Position numbers and translations under genes: made by a program. A stretch of 64,000 bases of DNA from Rhodanobacter sp. (GTDB taxonomy: Bacteria > Pseudomonadota > Gammaproteobacteria > Xanthomonadales > Rhodanobacteraceae): positions 1 through 64,000 of the forward strand of contig SCSE01000033.1 in the NCBI GenBank assembly GCA_004298015.1, read 5' to 3'. The notes beneath the pieces are model-generated. The model did no database searches and was not told where the DNA came from. It worked only from the letters and a program-made list of their open reading frames with translations. This document shows, piece after piece, positions 35,627-44,809 of this stretch; within the stretch, counting starts at the first letter, position 1, and each line of letters opens with the position of its first letter.

Positions 35627-37291
35627 TTATTTCACGGCGGCCCTGGCGGCGGGCGACACGACCGGCTTGAGCGGTGAATCCGGCCGCGCGATCGCGTACA
35701 TCTGCCAGCTGATCTGCTTCAGCAGGCCATCCCGATCCTTGCCGATGCGGTACACATCGAAATGGGTTCGATTCGGCAGGAAGTGGAAGCTCGCCTTCGC
35801 ATGCAGGCCATCCAGCACCGCCTTGAGCTTGCGCGCCGAGCCATTCAGGTAAAACGTATCGGCGGTGCCGACGTAAAGATGGATCTTGCCGTTGAGGTCG
35901 GCCTTCAGCTGTGGCCAGTGATGCTGCAGTCGCCAGACAATGTCGTAGTGGTCGCGCCAGTAGTGAACCACCGCAGGATCGACCGCGCCGGTATCGCGAT
36001 TGAACATCGCCTCGGGCCGACCATCCTTCCCACGTGGCGAAAACACCCAGTCGAACGACGCCAGCTGGCCACCGTAGGGGCCGAGCACGCGTTCGAGTTT
36101 GGCGAATTGCTCGAACGTGCCCAGCACCTTGGCGTGATCGCGCACCAGCGGATAAGCGCTGCCATCGGGCCGGTGGTAGACGTTGGCATCGGGCGCGTAG
36201 AGGTCGATCCCGGTGAAATCGTGGAAATCGCTGGGATCCGGCGAGGTCGACCAGGTGCCGCCGAAAATCGTCGGGTAGCGCGTCTGCAGCCACAGCGTGG
36301 CCCAGCCACCGGAGGAATGGCCATTGAGGAAGCGGCCCGTGCTGCGGCCGTCCATGCGGTAGTGGGACTCCAGGTGAGGAATCAGTTCGGTGGTCAGCGC
36401 GTGGCCCCAGGGGCCGTTGTTGACCGAGTCGGCGAATTCGTGGGTTCCGGTGGGGCTGGATTCGTCCAGGAACACCCAGATCATCGGTGGCATCTGGCCG
36501 TTGACCATCGCCCTGTAGACCTTGACCAGAGTAGTGATGACCCGATCGTTGTTGCCACCGAAACCCTGGGTGTAATAGACGGTGGGATAACGTGTGGCCG
36601 CCTTGGCGTCATAGCCCGGCGGGGTCAGCACGCGTCCGCGCATGGTGATCGGACGGCCCCAGAACGCACTCAGCGAGGGGCTGACAAAGTGCACCAGCGA
36701 CGCATGCTTGCGCGCCAGCGTCACCGCATAGCGCCATGCGTCCGGCGCCGAGGCAGCGACCGCCCAGGGATCGCGCGTGGGTATCGCCTTGCTCAGGGTC
36801 AGCGTCGGGATACTTGCCGTCGGCAGGTGAACCCGGACCACCGCGCTGACCAGATCGCCGGCGCTGCGGCCGGTGTAGTTGTAGTTGTGATTGACATCGA
36901 GCACCGCCTGCACCAGGTAATCACCCGGCGGCAGCTGCGAATAGCCGGTCGGAAATGCCCGGCGGTCGGCGTCGACATCGATGACCTGGCCTGGCGCCCA
37001 GTAGCTCACCTCGCGGGCCGCCACCGCCGTCTCGGTAGCCCGGAACGGGTTGGCATCCACCGCCTCGACCTTGTCGCTCTTGCCATCGGACGCCTTGCGC
37101 GCCTGTGCCTCGGCGGTACTCGCAGGGATCGCGAACAGCAACAGCCGGCCGGACGTCGGCTGGGTCGATGCCGCGCCCAGGCTGACATGAAAGAAGCGAT
37201 GGGCAGGAACGCTGTCCGAACGCGCTTGTGCCGGACTGCCCAACAAGCCGACGCACAGCAGCGCGGCAACCACATGACAGCGAAAATGCAT
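35627..37291 (-). CDS. Exported alpha/beta-hydrolase, esterase-D/enterochelin esterase-like
   Basis: A 554-residue protein with a signal peptide ending near residue 23 (SPAQA). The N-terminal half is beta-rich and of unknown role; it contains YNYTGRSAGD. The C-terminal half is a PF00756-type hydrolase with YPTVYYTQGFGG, the nucleophile Ser in LNGHSSGGWATLWL and a probable His in FHFLPNRTHFDVYR. The substrate is unknown. It is followed on the same strand by nothing, and lies 94 bp after the beta-lactamase-like gene, with which it may share a message. Confidence 0.82.
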   Translation of the reverse strand: MHFRCHVVAALLCVGLLGSPAQARSDSVPAHRFFHVSLGAASTQPTSGRLLLFAIPASTAEAQARKASDGKSDKVEAVDANPFRATETAVAAREVSYWAPGQVIDVDADRRAFPTGYSQLPPGDYLVQAVLDVNHNYNYTGRSAGDLVSAVVRVHLPTASIPTLTLSKAIPTRDPWAVAASAPDAWRYAVTLARKHASLVHFVSPSLSAFWGRPITMRGRVLTPPGYDAKAATRYPTVYYTQGFGGNNDRVITTLVKVYRAMVNGQMPPMIWVFLDESSPTGTHEFADSVNNGPWGHALTTELIPHLESHYRMDGRSTGRFLNGHSSGGWATLWLQTRYPTIFGGTWSTSPDPSDFHDFTGIDLYAPDANVYHRPDGSAYPLVRDHAKVLGTFEQFAKLERVLGPYGGQLASFDWVFSPRGKDGRPEAMFNRDTGAVDPAVVHYWRDHYDIVWRLQHHWPQLKADLNGKIHLYVGTADTFYLNGSARKLKAVLDGLHAKASFHFLPNRTHFDVYRIGKDRDGLLKQISWQMYAIARPDSPLKPVVSPAARAAVK

Positions 37292-37385
37292 GGTGGATAT
37301 CCCCTTCAGTCAATGGACCTGATCGACACTCGGCAACTCAGATAGCGGCGGCTTGCACGGCGGCATCGCGGCGCAAGCCCGACGC

Positions 37386-39083
37386 TCATTCTTTCGGCGC
37401 TGTTCCTGCATCGGCAGGTACCGGCTTCAGACGCAGATCCTGGAAATCGAAGCTGAAATCGGTCAGCGGCGACACCGGCTTCATGCGCATCTCGCGGATC
37501 GCGCCATCGGCATTCAAGGCAAAGGTGACGAAGGCGTCGGCGTTCAAGGTGCGGTCGTCCCAGTGCACGATGAAGCTGTCGTGCTGCCATGGGGTCATGC
37601 TGCCGATCAGTTGGGCAGTCTTCGAAAAGCGCAGCCGAAGCTTGCCGTGGTGGTCGCTGACGATCACATCGCCATACCAGGGGTCACGGTAGGTGCCGGC
37701 GTACTTCGCCAGCGGCAACGAGGGCTTGCTGTGCTTGGCGCGTGCCGCCTGATGCCTGGCGAAACTCTGGTCGGCTCCGGCCTCGGACTGCTTCACCGCC
37801 CTGGCATAGACCGCCGCCCAGTCGGTCTTGTGGGCGGGATTAAGGTAGGCATCGAGCACCCGCCAGGTTACCGCGTTGAAGGCAGCGCCGGATTGCTGGT
37901 TGGTCAGCACCACCACGCCAAGGTGCAAGGACGGCACCATGGTCACGCGCGAAACGAAGCCCGGCCATCCGCCGGTGTGCCAGACCAGTTTCCGGCCGCG
38001 GTAGTCGCTGAGAAACCAGCCTTCGCCGTAACCGTAGAAATCCGGCACCAGCGGTTGCAACGCCGGAATCGGTGGCTTGCGGATAGTGATCGGCGTCAAC
38101 ATCGACCACATCTGCCGATGGCTGGCGGCGGAGAACAAGCGGCGCGGCTGGCCGTCCGGCCCCGGCGGCAACGCCCCGCCGGCCAGTTGCACATTCATCC
38201 ACTTGGCCAGGTCATGCACGCTGGAATAAATACCACCGGCGCCGGGATCGTTGAGCCAGGCCATCGGCGGCACCGGCTTGATCGGCCCGAAATTATACGG
38301 CGCGTAGCCCGTGGCCACGTCCATGCCGGGCTTGAGATACGTCTTGTCGATCAGCGACTCGGTCATCCCGACCGGCTTGAAAATATGCTGGCGCACGAAA
38401 TCCGCATAGCTCTCGCCGGACGCTTTCTCGATCACCAGGGTCGCGACCGCAAACAGGATGTTGTCGTAGGCATAGTGGCTGCGGAAGCCGTGTTTGAGCG
38501 GCACATGGGCCAGCCGTTCGACCACGTCCCGCGTCGTGTACGAAGTGGGTGGCCAATACAGCAGGTCGCCGGCGCCAAGACTCAGTCCGCTGCGGTGCGC
38601 AAGCAGGTCGCGGATGCGCATCTCATGGGTGACGTACGGATCGGACATGCGAAACCACGGCAGATGATCGATCACCCGGTCATTCATCTGCAGCTTGCCC
38701 TGCTCGGCCAGCATCTGCAGCGACGCGGCGGTGAACGCCTTGGTATTGGAGGCGATCGCAAACAGCGTGTGGGCATCAACCTTCGCCGGCTGGCCCACGT
38801 CCCGCACCCCGAAACCGCGCTCCATCACCACCCTGCCATCCTTGACGATGGCCACCGCGATACCCGGCACGTTGAACGTCTTGCGCACCGTATTGACGTA
38901 GGCATCGAAGTCCCGCAGCTGTGCCGGCAGCAGCGGCTGCACCCTGTCGTTGGTGTTGATCGGCAGGTGCGAAATCGGCGCCACCGGTGCCTGGGCCCAG
39001 ACGCCGGTGGCGAAGGCGAGCAAGGCACAGCAGCCGGCCAGCCGGACTGACAGATTGCGGACGGTCGGATTTTGCACTGACAT
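37386..39083 (-). CDS. Exported beta-lactamase-class C-like serine hydrolase with DUF3471
   Basis: A 565-residue protein with a signal peptide (about 30 residues, GVWAQ). The serine hydrolase domain has the S-x-x-K site in FAIASNTKAFTA, the YAYDN motif (Y-x-N) and LVWHTGGWPGF in place of KTG. A C-terminal DUF3471 domain follows (KYAGTYRDPWYGDVIV). Such proteins are mostly peptidases or esterases of unknown target and need not give drug resistance. It is encoded just upstream of the exported esterase-like gene. Confidence 0.87.
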   Translation of the reverse strand: MSVQNPTVRNLSVRLAGCCALLAFATGVWAQAPVAPISHLPINTNDRVQPLLPAQLRDFDAYVNTVRKTFNVPGIAVAIVKDGRVVMERGFGVRDVGQPAKVDAHTLFAIASNTKAFTAASLQMLAEQGKLQMNDRVIDHLPWFRMSDPYVTHEMRIRDLLAHRSGLSLGAGDLLYWPPTSYTTRDVVERLAHVPLKHGFRSHYAYDNILFAVATLVIEKASGESYADFVRQHIFKPVGMTESLIDKTYLKPGMDVATGYAPYNFGPIKPVPPMAWLNDPGAGGIYSSVHDLAKWMNVQLAGGALPPGPDGQPRRLFSAASHRQMWSMLTPITIRKPPIPALQPLVPDFYGYGEGWFLSDYRGRKLVWHTGGWPGFVSRVTMVPSLHLGVVVLTNQQSGAAFNAVTWRVLDAYLNPAHKTDWAAVYARAVKQSEAGADQSFARHQAARAKHSKPSLPLAKYAGTYRDPWYGDVIVSDHHGKLRLRFSKTAQLIGSMTPWQHDSFIVHWDDRTLNADAFVTFALNADGAIREMRMKPVSPLTDFSFDFQDLRLKPVPADAGTAPKE

Positions 39084-39240
39084 GGTCGACTCCAGCGGGG
39101 TTCGAGCGCTCCACTATCGTGGCAATCCACCGGCCTGACCAGCGCTGAAAGTCACGGTTGAGGGCACGCCCGAAGTCCAGCCCAGCCAGCATGCACTTCA
39201 TGCCGCTACCATGGGGCTTCTCCTGCCAGTCCTCCCTGCG

Positions 39241-40092
39241 ATGATGCCGACGACGACCGACCTGTTCGCCTCACCCGATACCTCCAACGGTCATGCATCG
39301 GTCCGCGTCGGCATCGGCGGCTGGACCTATGCGCCGTGGCGCAACAACTTCTACCCCGCCGGCCTGGGGCAGCGCCGTGAACTGGAATACGCCAGCCGCC
39401 AGTTGCGTGCGATCGAGATCAACGGCACTTTCTATGGCGCACAAAAACCGGCCACCTATGCGAAGTGGGCGGCCCAGACGCCGGATGGATTCGTGTTCTC
39501 GCTGAAGGCACCGCGCTACATCACCGCAGGCCGGCGGCTGGCCGAAAGCGGCCGCGGCATCGAGGGTTTCGTGCATGGCGGACTGGCCGAATTCGGCGAC
39601 CGGCTGGGGCCGATCCTGTGGCAACTGCCGCCGTCGCGAACGTTCGACGCCAGCGACCTCGCCGCGTTTCTGGACGCGCTGCCGCGCGAGTTGGCCGGCC
39701 AGCCGCTGCGCCACGTGCTGGAAGTACGTCACCCCAGCTTCCAGTGCGCGCCGTATCTGGCACTGGTGCGCGCGCATGGGGTGCCGACGGTGTTCACCGA
39801 CTCGCCGGCCTACCCCTCATTGGCCGATCTCAGCGGCGACTTCCGCTATGCGCGACTGATGCGCAGCGCCGATGAGATTCCCACCGGCTACGCCGCCGAC
39901 GCGCTGGATCGATGGGCCGCACAGGCTCGCGACTGGGCTGCCGGCAAAGACATCGACGCACTGCCTCATGTCGCACCGCTGCAACCGCAGGGCGAGGCGC
40001 GCGAGGTGTTTGTGTTCTTCATCAGCAGCGCCAAACATCGCAACCCGGCGGCGGCGATGGCGCTGCAGTCACGGGTGGACGCGCCCCGCTGA
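39241..40092 (+). CDS. DUF72 protein
   Basis: A protein of about 283 residues with the DUF72 TIM-barrel motifs: VGIGGWTYAPWRNNFYP, AIEINGTFYG, FVFSLKAPRYIT, GPILWQLPPS, LEVRHPSF and a C-terminal VFVFFISSAKHRNPAAA. The family is widespread and its biochemical role is not settled. The frame is open from 39211. I prefer the ATG at 39241 but no ribosome site decides between them. No neighbour suggests a function. Confidence 0.85.
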   Translation: MMPTTTDLFASPDTSNGHASVRVGIGGWTYAPWRNNFYPAGLGQRRELEYASRQLRAIEINGTFYGAQKPATYAKWAAQTPDGFVFSLKAPRYITAGRRLAESGRGIEGFVHGGLAEFGDRLGPILWQLPPSRTFDASDLAAFLDALPRELAGQPLRHVLEVRHPSFQCAPYLALVRAHGVPTVFTDSPAYPSLADLSGDFRYARLMRSADEIPTGYAADALDRWAAQARDWAAGKDIDALPHVAPLQPQGEAREVFVFFISSAKHRNPAAAMALQSRVDAPR

Positions 40093-40238
40093 ACGGCCGT
40101 TTTTACCGCGCGCAGGCAATGACCGGAAAGTCGGCGGCGCATAAAAAAATGGCTGGCGCATGGACCAAAGGTCGCGCAGCTCCCGTTTTATCGGCAGACT
40201 GGAGCCCATCACGCCCTGCCCTTGTCCCGTGAAACCGT

Positions 40239-40673
40239 ATGCGCCGACTCCATCCCGTGATCCTGATCGCCGCGCTGGCCTTCGCCGCCGTGCTGTGGCA
40301 ACGGCATACACCCGCGCCGACGCCGGCGGGGTCCGCGGCCAAGGTGACCACCTCCGTCCAGGGCCGGGTTTTTCACGCTCAGAAGACGGCTGTCACGGCG
40401 CCGGGATTCCTGCCGCGCGAAGCACGTGCCACGGTGGCCAGGATCGCCAGCGGTGGTCCGTACGAACATCGCCAGGACGGTGCGGTGTTCGGCAACTATG
40501 AAGGCCTGCTGCCCGCGCAGCCGCGAGGCTACTATCACGAGTACACGGTGCAAACCTCCGGTGTGCGCAGCCGCGGTGCACGGCGCATCGTTACCGGCGG
40601 CACGCCGCCCGTGGTCTGGTATTACACCGACGATCACTACCGCAGCTTTCGGCGTTTCGAGCTGGGTCGATGA
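40239..40673 (+). CDS. Barnase-like secreted guanyl ribonuclease
   Basis: A 144-residue protein with an N-terminal signal or membrane helix (VILIAALAFAAVLW) and a microbial N1/T1-type RNase domain. The catalytic set is visible: Glu in YYHEYTVQ, Arg in GARRIVTGG and His in YTDDHYRSF. The leading FLPREARAT and GPYEHRQDG are also family-like. It would cut RNA at G outside the cytoplasm or when delivered. Its stop overlaps the start of a barstar-like gene, so enzyme and inhibitor are made together. Confidence 0.88.
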   Translation: MRRLHPVILIAALAFAAVLWQRHTPAPTPAGSAAKVTTSVQGRVFHAQKTAVTAPGFLPREARATVARIASGGPYEHRQDGAVFGNYEGLLPAQPRGYYHEYTVQTSGVRSRGARRIVTGGTPPVVWYYTDDHYRSFRRFELGR

Positions 40674-41113
40674 GCATCGACCGCTTCGACCTGGACCTCA
40701 CCCGGCCTGCCCAGGACGGGGTCTACTTTGTCGGCGTCGACGACCTCGATCGACTGGCCCGGACCGCAGCACGCGAAGAGCTGGGCGTTTGCCGCATCGA
40801 CCTTGCCGGTTGCCACGACAAGGACGCGCTGTTGCGCCGACTCGCCTTCGCGCTGCACCTTCCCGCCACCTTCGGCTACAACTGGGACGCACTGGCCGAC
40901 TGCCTGCGCGACCTTGGCTGGATGCCGGCCTGGGGTCACGTACTGCTGTTCGAGCATGCCGACGGCTTGCGTCAGGCAGCTGAAGCCGATTTCGACATCC
41001 TGCTCGGCATCCTCGACGATGCCGCCACCTTCGGGCAGGACGACGACCGCCCCTGGTTCGCCTTCCTTGCCCTGCCCGACAATGCCTTCGATGCCGCCGC
41101 CACTTCCACCTGA
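40670..41113 (+). CDS. Barstar-like RNase inhibitor
   Basis: A 147-residue protein of the barstar family. The inhibitory helix reads FGYNWDALADCLRDLGW, matching the barstar pattern in which Tyr and two Asp contact the RNase active site. A mixed alpha/beta C-terminal half follows. It is about 60 residues longer than Bacillus barstar, mainly at the N-terminus. The ATGA overlap with the RNase gene supports a toxin-inhibitor pair that protects the producing cell. Confidence 0.88.
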   Translation: MSIDRFDLDLTRPAQDGVYFVGVDDLDRLARTAAREELGVCRIDLAGCHDKDALLRRLAFALHLPATFGYNWDALADCLRDLGWMPAWGHVLLFEHADGLRQAAEADFDILLGILDDAATFGQDDDRPWFAFLALPDNAFDAAATST

Positions 41114-41154
41114 AAGCGTGTCACCCTCTCGGCCCACCGACTCCCCGGACGACC

Positions 41155-41379
41155 ATGCAAACCATCGATTTTGAACTGGAAGGCACCTATGTCGAGCTCA
41201 ACATGCTGTTGAAGCTGACCGGCCTGTGCGACAGCGGTGGCGCCGGCAAGGCCATCGTGGCGACCGGCGCCGTCGCCGTGGACGGAAAGATCGAGCTGCG
41301 CAAGACCTGCAAGATCCACGCAGGCCAGGTCGTCACCATCGACGACGCGGAAATCCACGTGCTGCCCGATGCACGCTGA
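41155..41379 (+). CDS. S4-domain RNA-binding protein, YbcJ-like
   Basis: A 74-residue protein formed almost only by an S4 fold: YVELNMLLKLTGLCDSGGAGK, VDGKIELRKTCKIHAGQVVTI. It should bind structured RNA, probably rRNA. The size equals E. coli YbcJ. It lies 41 bp after the barstar-like gene on the same strand, but no functional link is apparent. Confidence 0.85.
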   Translation: MQTIDFELEGTYVELNMLLKLTGLCDSGGAGKAIVATGAVAVDGKIELRKTCKIHAGQVVTIDDAEIHVLPDAR

Positions 41380-41577
41380 ACAAGGGCGCCAGCAGCGGCC
41401 CTGCATTTAACACCAGGCGGTCGGGCAACGACATCCGGAATGAAAGCTTTCCAGGCCGCATTCGATGACGCGCGGCCCGGAGGGAAAGGACCCGGTTGCA
41501 TCCGCCATGACCGATGGCGCGTAACTGCATGTACCTGATGCCGCCCTGCGCATCCCCATCGTCAGCGAGGCACACGC

Positions 41578-42261
41578 ATGATTCGCCGCTCCGCCCTCAA
41601 GGCTCTTCCGCTGGCCGCCGCCGTGCTGGTGGCCGGCCTGACCGCCTGTCGCCCGGTTTCGGCGACCGGCGATGTGGTGAAACTCCCCGCACCCGCCCTC
41701 GACGCGCCCGGCACCACCACAGCCCATGACCAGGTCGCCATACTCGCCGGCGGCTGTTTCTGGGGTGTCGAAGATGTCTTTGAACACGTCAAGGGCGTGC
41801 GCCGCGTCGTCGCCGGGTACTCTGGCGGGCGTGCCGGCACCGCGCACTACAACGAGGTCAGCTACGGCAACACCGGCCATGCCGAGTCGGTACGGGTGCA
41901 GTTCGACCCGGCGCAGATCAGCTACGGCCAGCTGTTGCAGGTGTTCTTTTCGGTAGCCCTGAACCCGACCGAATGGAACCGGCAAGGCCCCGACACCGGC
42001 ACCCAGTACCGCTCGGTGATCTTCTACGCCAACCCCGGGCAGGAAAAAGTCGCCAGCGCCTATATTGCCCAGCTGACCGCGGCAAAAGCCTTTTCGGCAC
42101 CCATCGTCACCCAGGTAAAACCGCTAAAGGCGTTCTACTCCGCCGAGGCCTACCATCAGGACTTCGCGCGCCTACATCCGAACAATCCCTATATCGTCTA
42201 CAACGACGCCCCCAAGGTAGGGCATCTCAAGCAGCTTTTTCCGGCCATCTACCGGCCGTAA
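41578..42261 (+). CDS. msrA: Exported peptide methionine sulfoxide reductase MsrA
   Basis: A 227-residue enzyme with the MsrA active site GGCFWGVEDVF at about residue 58, GYSGGRAGTAHYNEVSYGNTGHAE and YRSVIFY. It reduces the S-form of methionine sulfoxide in proteins. The N-terminus is a signal sequence with a lipobox-like VAGLTAC, so this copy probably works in the periplasm as a lipoprotein. The C-terminal resolving Cys pair of many MsrA proteins is not visible, so recycling may differ. No msrB is adjacent. Confidence 0.9.
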   Translation: MIRRSALKALPLAAAVLVAGLTACRPVSATGDVVKLPAPALDAPGTTTAHDQVAILAGGCFWGVEDVFEHVKGVRRVVAGYSGGRAGTAHYNEVSYGNTGHAESVRVQFDPAQISYGQLLQVFFSVALNPTEWNRQGPDTGTQYRSVIFYANPGQEKVASAYIAQLTAAKAFSAPIVTQVKPLKAFYSAEAYHQDFARLHPNNPYIVYNDAPKVGHLKQLFPAIYRP

Positions 42262-42352
42262 AAGCAGCGGCTCCAGGTGCAGCCGAACCGGGCTGCGGAC
42301 ACCCGTCGACCTTCGGCTGCGCGTGCCGGCATCCCTGATCGCCCGGACCGAC

Positions 42353-42724
42353 CTACATCTCGTCATCCCTGCGAAGGCAGGGATCCAGCGACTGCACCGC
42401 ATCCAGACTGTGGTGAAGCCCTAAATGCCAGAGCTTTCGTGCGCCTGCGGCACGCGAGTCACTTGTCTCTGCCGTGGCCACGCGCCCGTCCGGAACGGGC
42501 GCGAACGGCAAAGCCGGCCCGAAGGGCGGAGGGCAGGATACCCGGAGTAGGAGATAAGTAACCAACAGAGAGGCCACACCCGCTTGGCGCTTGCCGGGCA
42601 TTCGGCAACTGCTCCCGCGGTGCTCTACCTCCGGCATCCATGCCGTCGTCCTGCCCGGCAAGTCCGTGAGCTGGGGCCGAGCTTTTCGACAGGGCATCCT
42701 GCCCTGGTGAAAAGGAATCGACAT
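42353..42724. repeat. Probable dispersed intergenic repeat, no supported gene
   Basis: The 794 bp between msrA and the AAA ATPase gene hold only unlikely frames. CATCCCTGCGAAGGCAGGGATCC (around 42364-42385) is a hairpin of a kind common as dispersed copies in xanthomonad and related genomes. The minus-strand frame ending CLRRDD reads through it and looks like the spurious proteins often called from such copies. GGCGCGAACGG and CGCCCGTTCCGGACGGGCGCG add further inverted symmetry near 42483-42510. A genome self-search is needed to prove the repeat. Confidence 0.4.
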
Positions 42725-42983
42725 CCCTGCGGGCCTAGCGCTGATTCCGCTTTCGTAGGTCGAGCCAAGCCGCTATTTCACTCGCAGGCGATGGATGGCG
42801 AAGCCCGACGCCGGGCCTCTGCCGAGATGTCGTTGGCCGGCGAACGGCTCCTCTTCAACCTCCAAGCCGAGCCGCATCCACGCATTGCAAGAGGAGATCG
42901 GCGCCTTATGCAAGATGACGATTCCACCAAATTTCGCTGCCAGCAAGGCGACAACTAGCCTCAGCCCATTTCTATCAAAAAAT

Positions 42984-43013
42984 TTGAACACAGACAAAAT
43001 TTTGTCCTATAGT
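42984..43013 (+). promoter_or_regulatory. Promoter with palindromic operator in the spacer, before the AAA/RloB pair
   Basis: TTGAAC (42984-42989) and TATAGT (43008-43013) lie 18 bases apart. The spacer contains the perfect 14-bp palindrome GACAAAATTTTGTC at 42993-43006, just before the -10 box. A dimeric regulator bound there would block RNA polymerase. The start point would be near 43020, leaving a leader of about 36 bases. The region is clearly AT-richer than its surroundings. Confidence 0.6.
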
Positions 43014-43055
43014 GCACTTCACGGCAAAAATTTGGTCGTTTCAGCGAGATTAGCC

Positions 43056-44273
43056 ATGCTTCACTCCTTTGCGTTCAAGAACTTTCTCTCCTTCAAGGAA
43101 CGAACTCAGGTGTCCTTTGCCCTGACCCAAAAAGCCAGTTCGCACGGCTGGGACGCGCCGTCGCCTGCCAGCCAGCGGCTTGCTACGGCCTTGGCTGTGA
43201 TCGGTGCCAATGGCGCGGGCAAGACTTCGCTGATCAAACCCGTGGCATTTTTGAGTTGGTTCGTAAAGCACTCGTTCCTGCAAAGCGCGCCGAACGCACA
43301 AATCCCGATCAAGCCGCATTTCTCAACGCCGAAAGAGCCAGTAGAGTTCGAGATTGAAGCCGATGACTTAAACGGCACGCTTTGGCGCTACCAATTGAAG
43401 GCCACGCCGGAACGCGTGTTGCACGAGGCCGTTTACAAACGCCTAAACAAGAAGCATGCAAAGTTTTCCTACGTGTTCGTGCGGAACTGGGATGAAGCTT
43501 CGCATGAATATGTCATCAAACAGGATGGCTTCGACCTCAATCCTGCCGAGGCGAAAAAGGTTCGCCCGAACGCATCGCTGATTTCGACGGCGGCGCAGTA
43601 TGGCGTGGAGCTCGCGCAGTACCTGATCGGCGCAAATGTCGCCAGCAATATCATGCAGGTCGGCCGCGTCGACCCCAATCTGGGTTTCCTGAATGCCTCC
43701 ATTTTCTTCCATGAAAATGCCACCCTGAAGAAGCAGATGGAGACCATGTTGCGCAACCTGGATTTCGGTCTGTCCGGCGTGGAGATCAAGAAACTGGACG
43801 TCACCATGCCACCGGACATGAAACTCCCGGACGGCACAAAACTCCCGTCGCAATATCAGGTTTTCGGCGTTCACACCATGAAGGACGGTTCCCGGCATGA
43901 ACTGCAAATGGTCGAGGAATCCAGCGGCACGCGGACGGCATTCACGCAACTCGGATACTTGTTGAGCGTGCTGGCCGATGGCGGCATCGCTGTGATTGAC
44001 GAACTGGAAAGCGACATGCACCCGCACATGATCGAGCCTTTGCTCGATCTGTTTGCCAGTCCACATACCAACCCACATAACGCGCAGATCATCTTTACCA
44101 GCCATTCGATTGAAGTGATGGAACTACTCGGCAAATCGCAAATCTTTCTTGTCGAGAAGAAGGATTGCGAGAGTAGAGCATGGCGTTTGGACACGATGGA
44201 GGGCGTGCGCGTTCAGGACAATTTATATGCGAAATACATGAGCGGCGCTTATGGAGCGGTGCCGCAACTATGA
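43056..44273 (+). CDS. AAA ATPase of the RloA/AAA_15 type, probable phage defence
   Basis: A 405-residue ATPase of the SMC/ABC-like group (COG1106 type). It begins LHSFAFKNFLSFKE, has Walker A GANGAGKTS (50-58), a signature-like EESSGTR (287-293), Walker B IAVIDELE (311-318) and a TSH switch (348-350), and ends YMSGAYGAVPQL, a tail typical of the family. Relatives pair with a small TOPRIM- or RloB-type nuclease in systems such as AbiL and PARIS. The gene is AT-richer than its neighbours, has its own promoter-operator and is coupled by ATGA to the next gene. Start 43056 is the family start; the frame is open to 42795. Confidence 0.85.
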   Translation: MLHSFAFKNFLSFKERTQVSFALTQKASSHGWDAPSPASQRLATALAVIGANGAGKTSLIKPVAFLSWFVKHSFLQSAPNAQIPIKPHFSTPKEPVEFEIEADDLNGTLWRYQLKATPERVLHEAVYKRLNKKHAKFSYVFVRNWDEASHEYVIKQDGFDLNPAEAKKVRPNASLISTAAQYGVELAQYLIGANVASNIMQVGRVDPNLGFLNASIFFHENATLKKQMETMLRNLDFGLSGVEIKKLDVTMPPDMKLPDGTKLPSQYQVFGVHTMKDGSRHELQMVEESSGTRTAFTQLGYLLSVLADGGIAVIDELESDMHPHMIEPLLDLFASPHTNPHNAQIIFTSHSIEVMELLGKSQIFLVEKKDCESRAWRLDTMEGVRVQDNLYAKYMSGAYGAVPQL

Positions 44274-44809
44274 CACCGCGCCAAGCCGCCAAGACACGCA
44301 TAGTCAAGGAAACCTTGCTCATCGTCTGCGAAGGCGATGCCGAGATCGCGTTCGTCCGCTTTGTGAAGCGAACTTATGCCGACGCATTGGGGCGTGCTGT
44401 GCAGGAACAAAACGCGAAAGGCAAAGGTGGCAAACATGTATTGGAAGCCGGATTGCGCCGCGCGAAGAACAACCGCGCCTTCGACAAGTTGGTTCTGCTG
44501 TTGGATGCCGACCAGGACTGGAACGATGTGCTACGCGCGAAAGCGCGAAAAGCCCGCATCGGCAAGCATCCGATTAGCGTGATCGACGCCAGTCCCTGTC
44601 TGGAAGCGTGGCTGTTGCAAATCCTTGGCGTCGAAACCGAGGGCGACACCCGACATATGAAGCAGAAGTTCGAGGCGCACACCGGTGTCGAAGCCCATCA
44701 GCCAGAATGGATGGAGCGGCTACTCAACCGCGAAGTACTGAACACAGCCAGAGCACGGGTGCCGCAACTTGCTGATTTGATGAATCACATGGGAATAGCG
44801 AAACGGTGA
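44270..44809 (+). CDS. RloB/TOPRIM-like partner of the AAA ATPase
   Basis: A 179-residue protein with TOPRIM-like elements: a Glu in LLIVCEGDAE (residue 21), an Asp pair in LVLLLDADQDW (79-83) and SPCLEAWLL (109-116), which matches the RloB family pattern (CFE-x-WLL). Such proteins are thought to be metal-dependent nucleases, released or activated by the ATPase. The start overlaps the ATPase stop (ATGA). The exact type, AbiLii-like or another member, cannot be told without a profile search. Confidence 0.75.
   Translation: MTPRQAAKTRIVKETLLIVCEGDAEIAFVRFVKRTYADALGRAVQEQNAKGKGGKHVLEAGLRRAKNNRAFDKLVLLLDADQDWNDVLRAKARKARIGKHPISVIDASPCLEAWLLQILGVETEGDTRHMKQKFEAHTGVEAHQPEWMERLLNREVLNTARARVPQLADLMNHMGIAKR

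Noticed and set aside
42353-42724. A 123-codon minus-strand frame before the AAA ATPase
   Set aside because: It reads through a repeat hairpin, has no ribosome site and resembles spurious proteins called from dispersed intergenic repeats.
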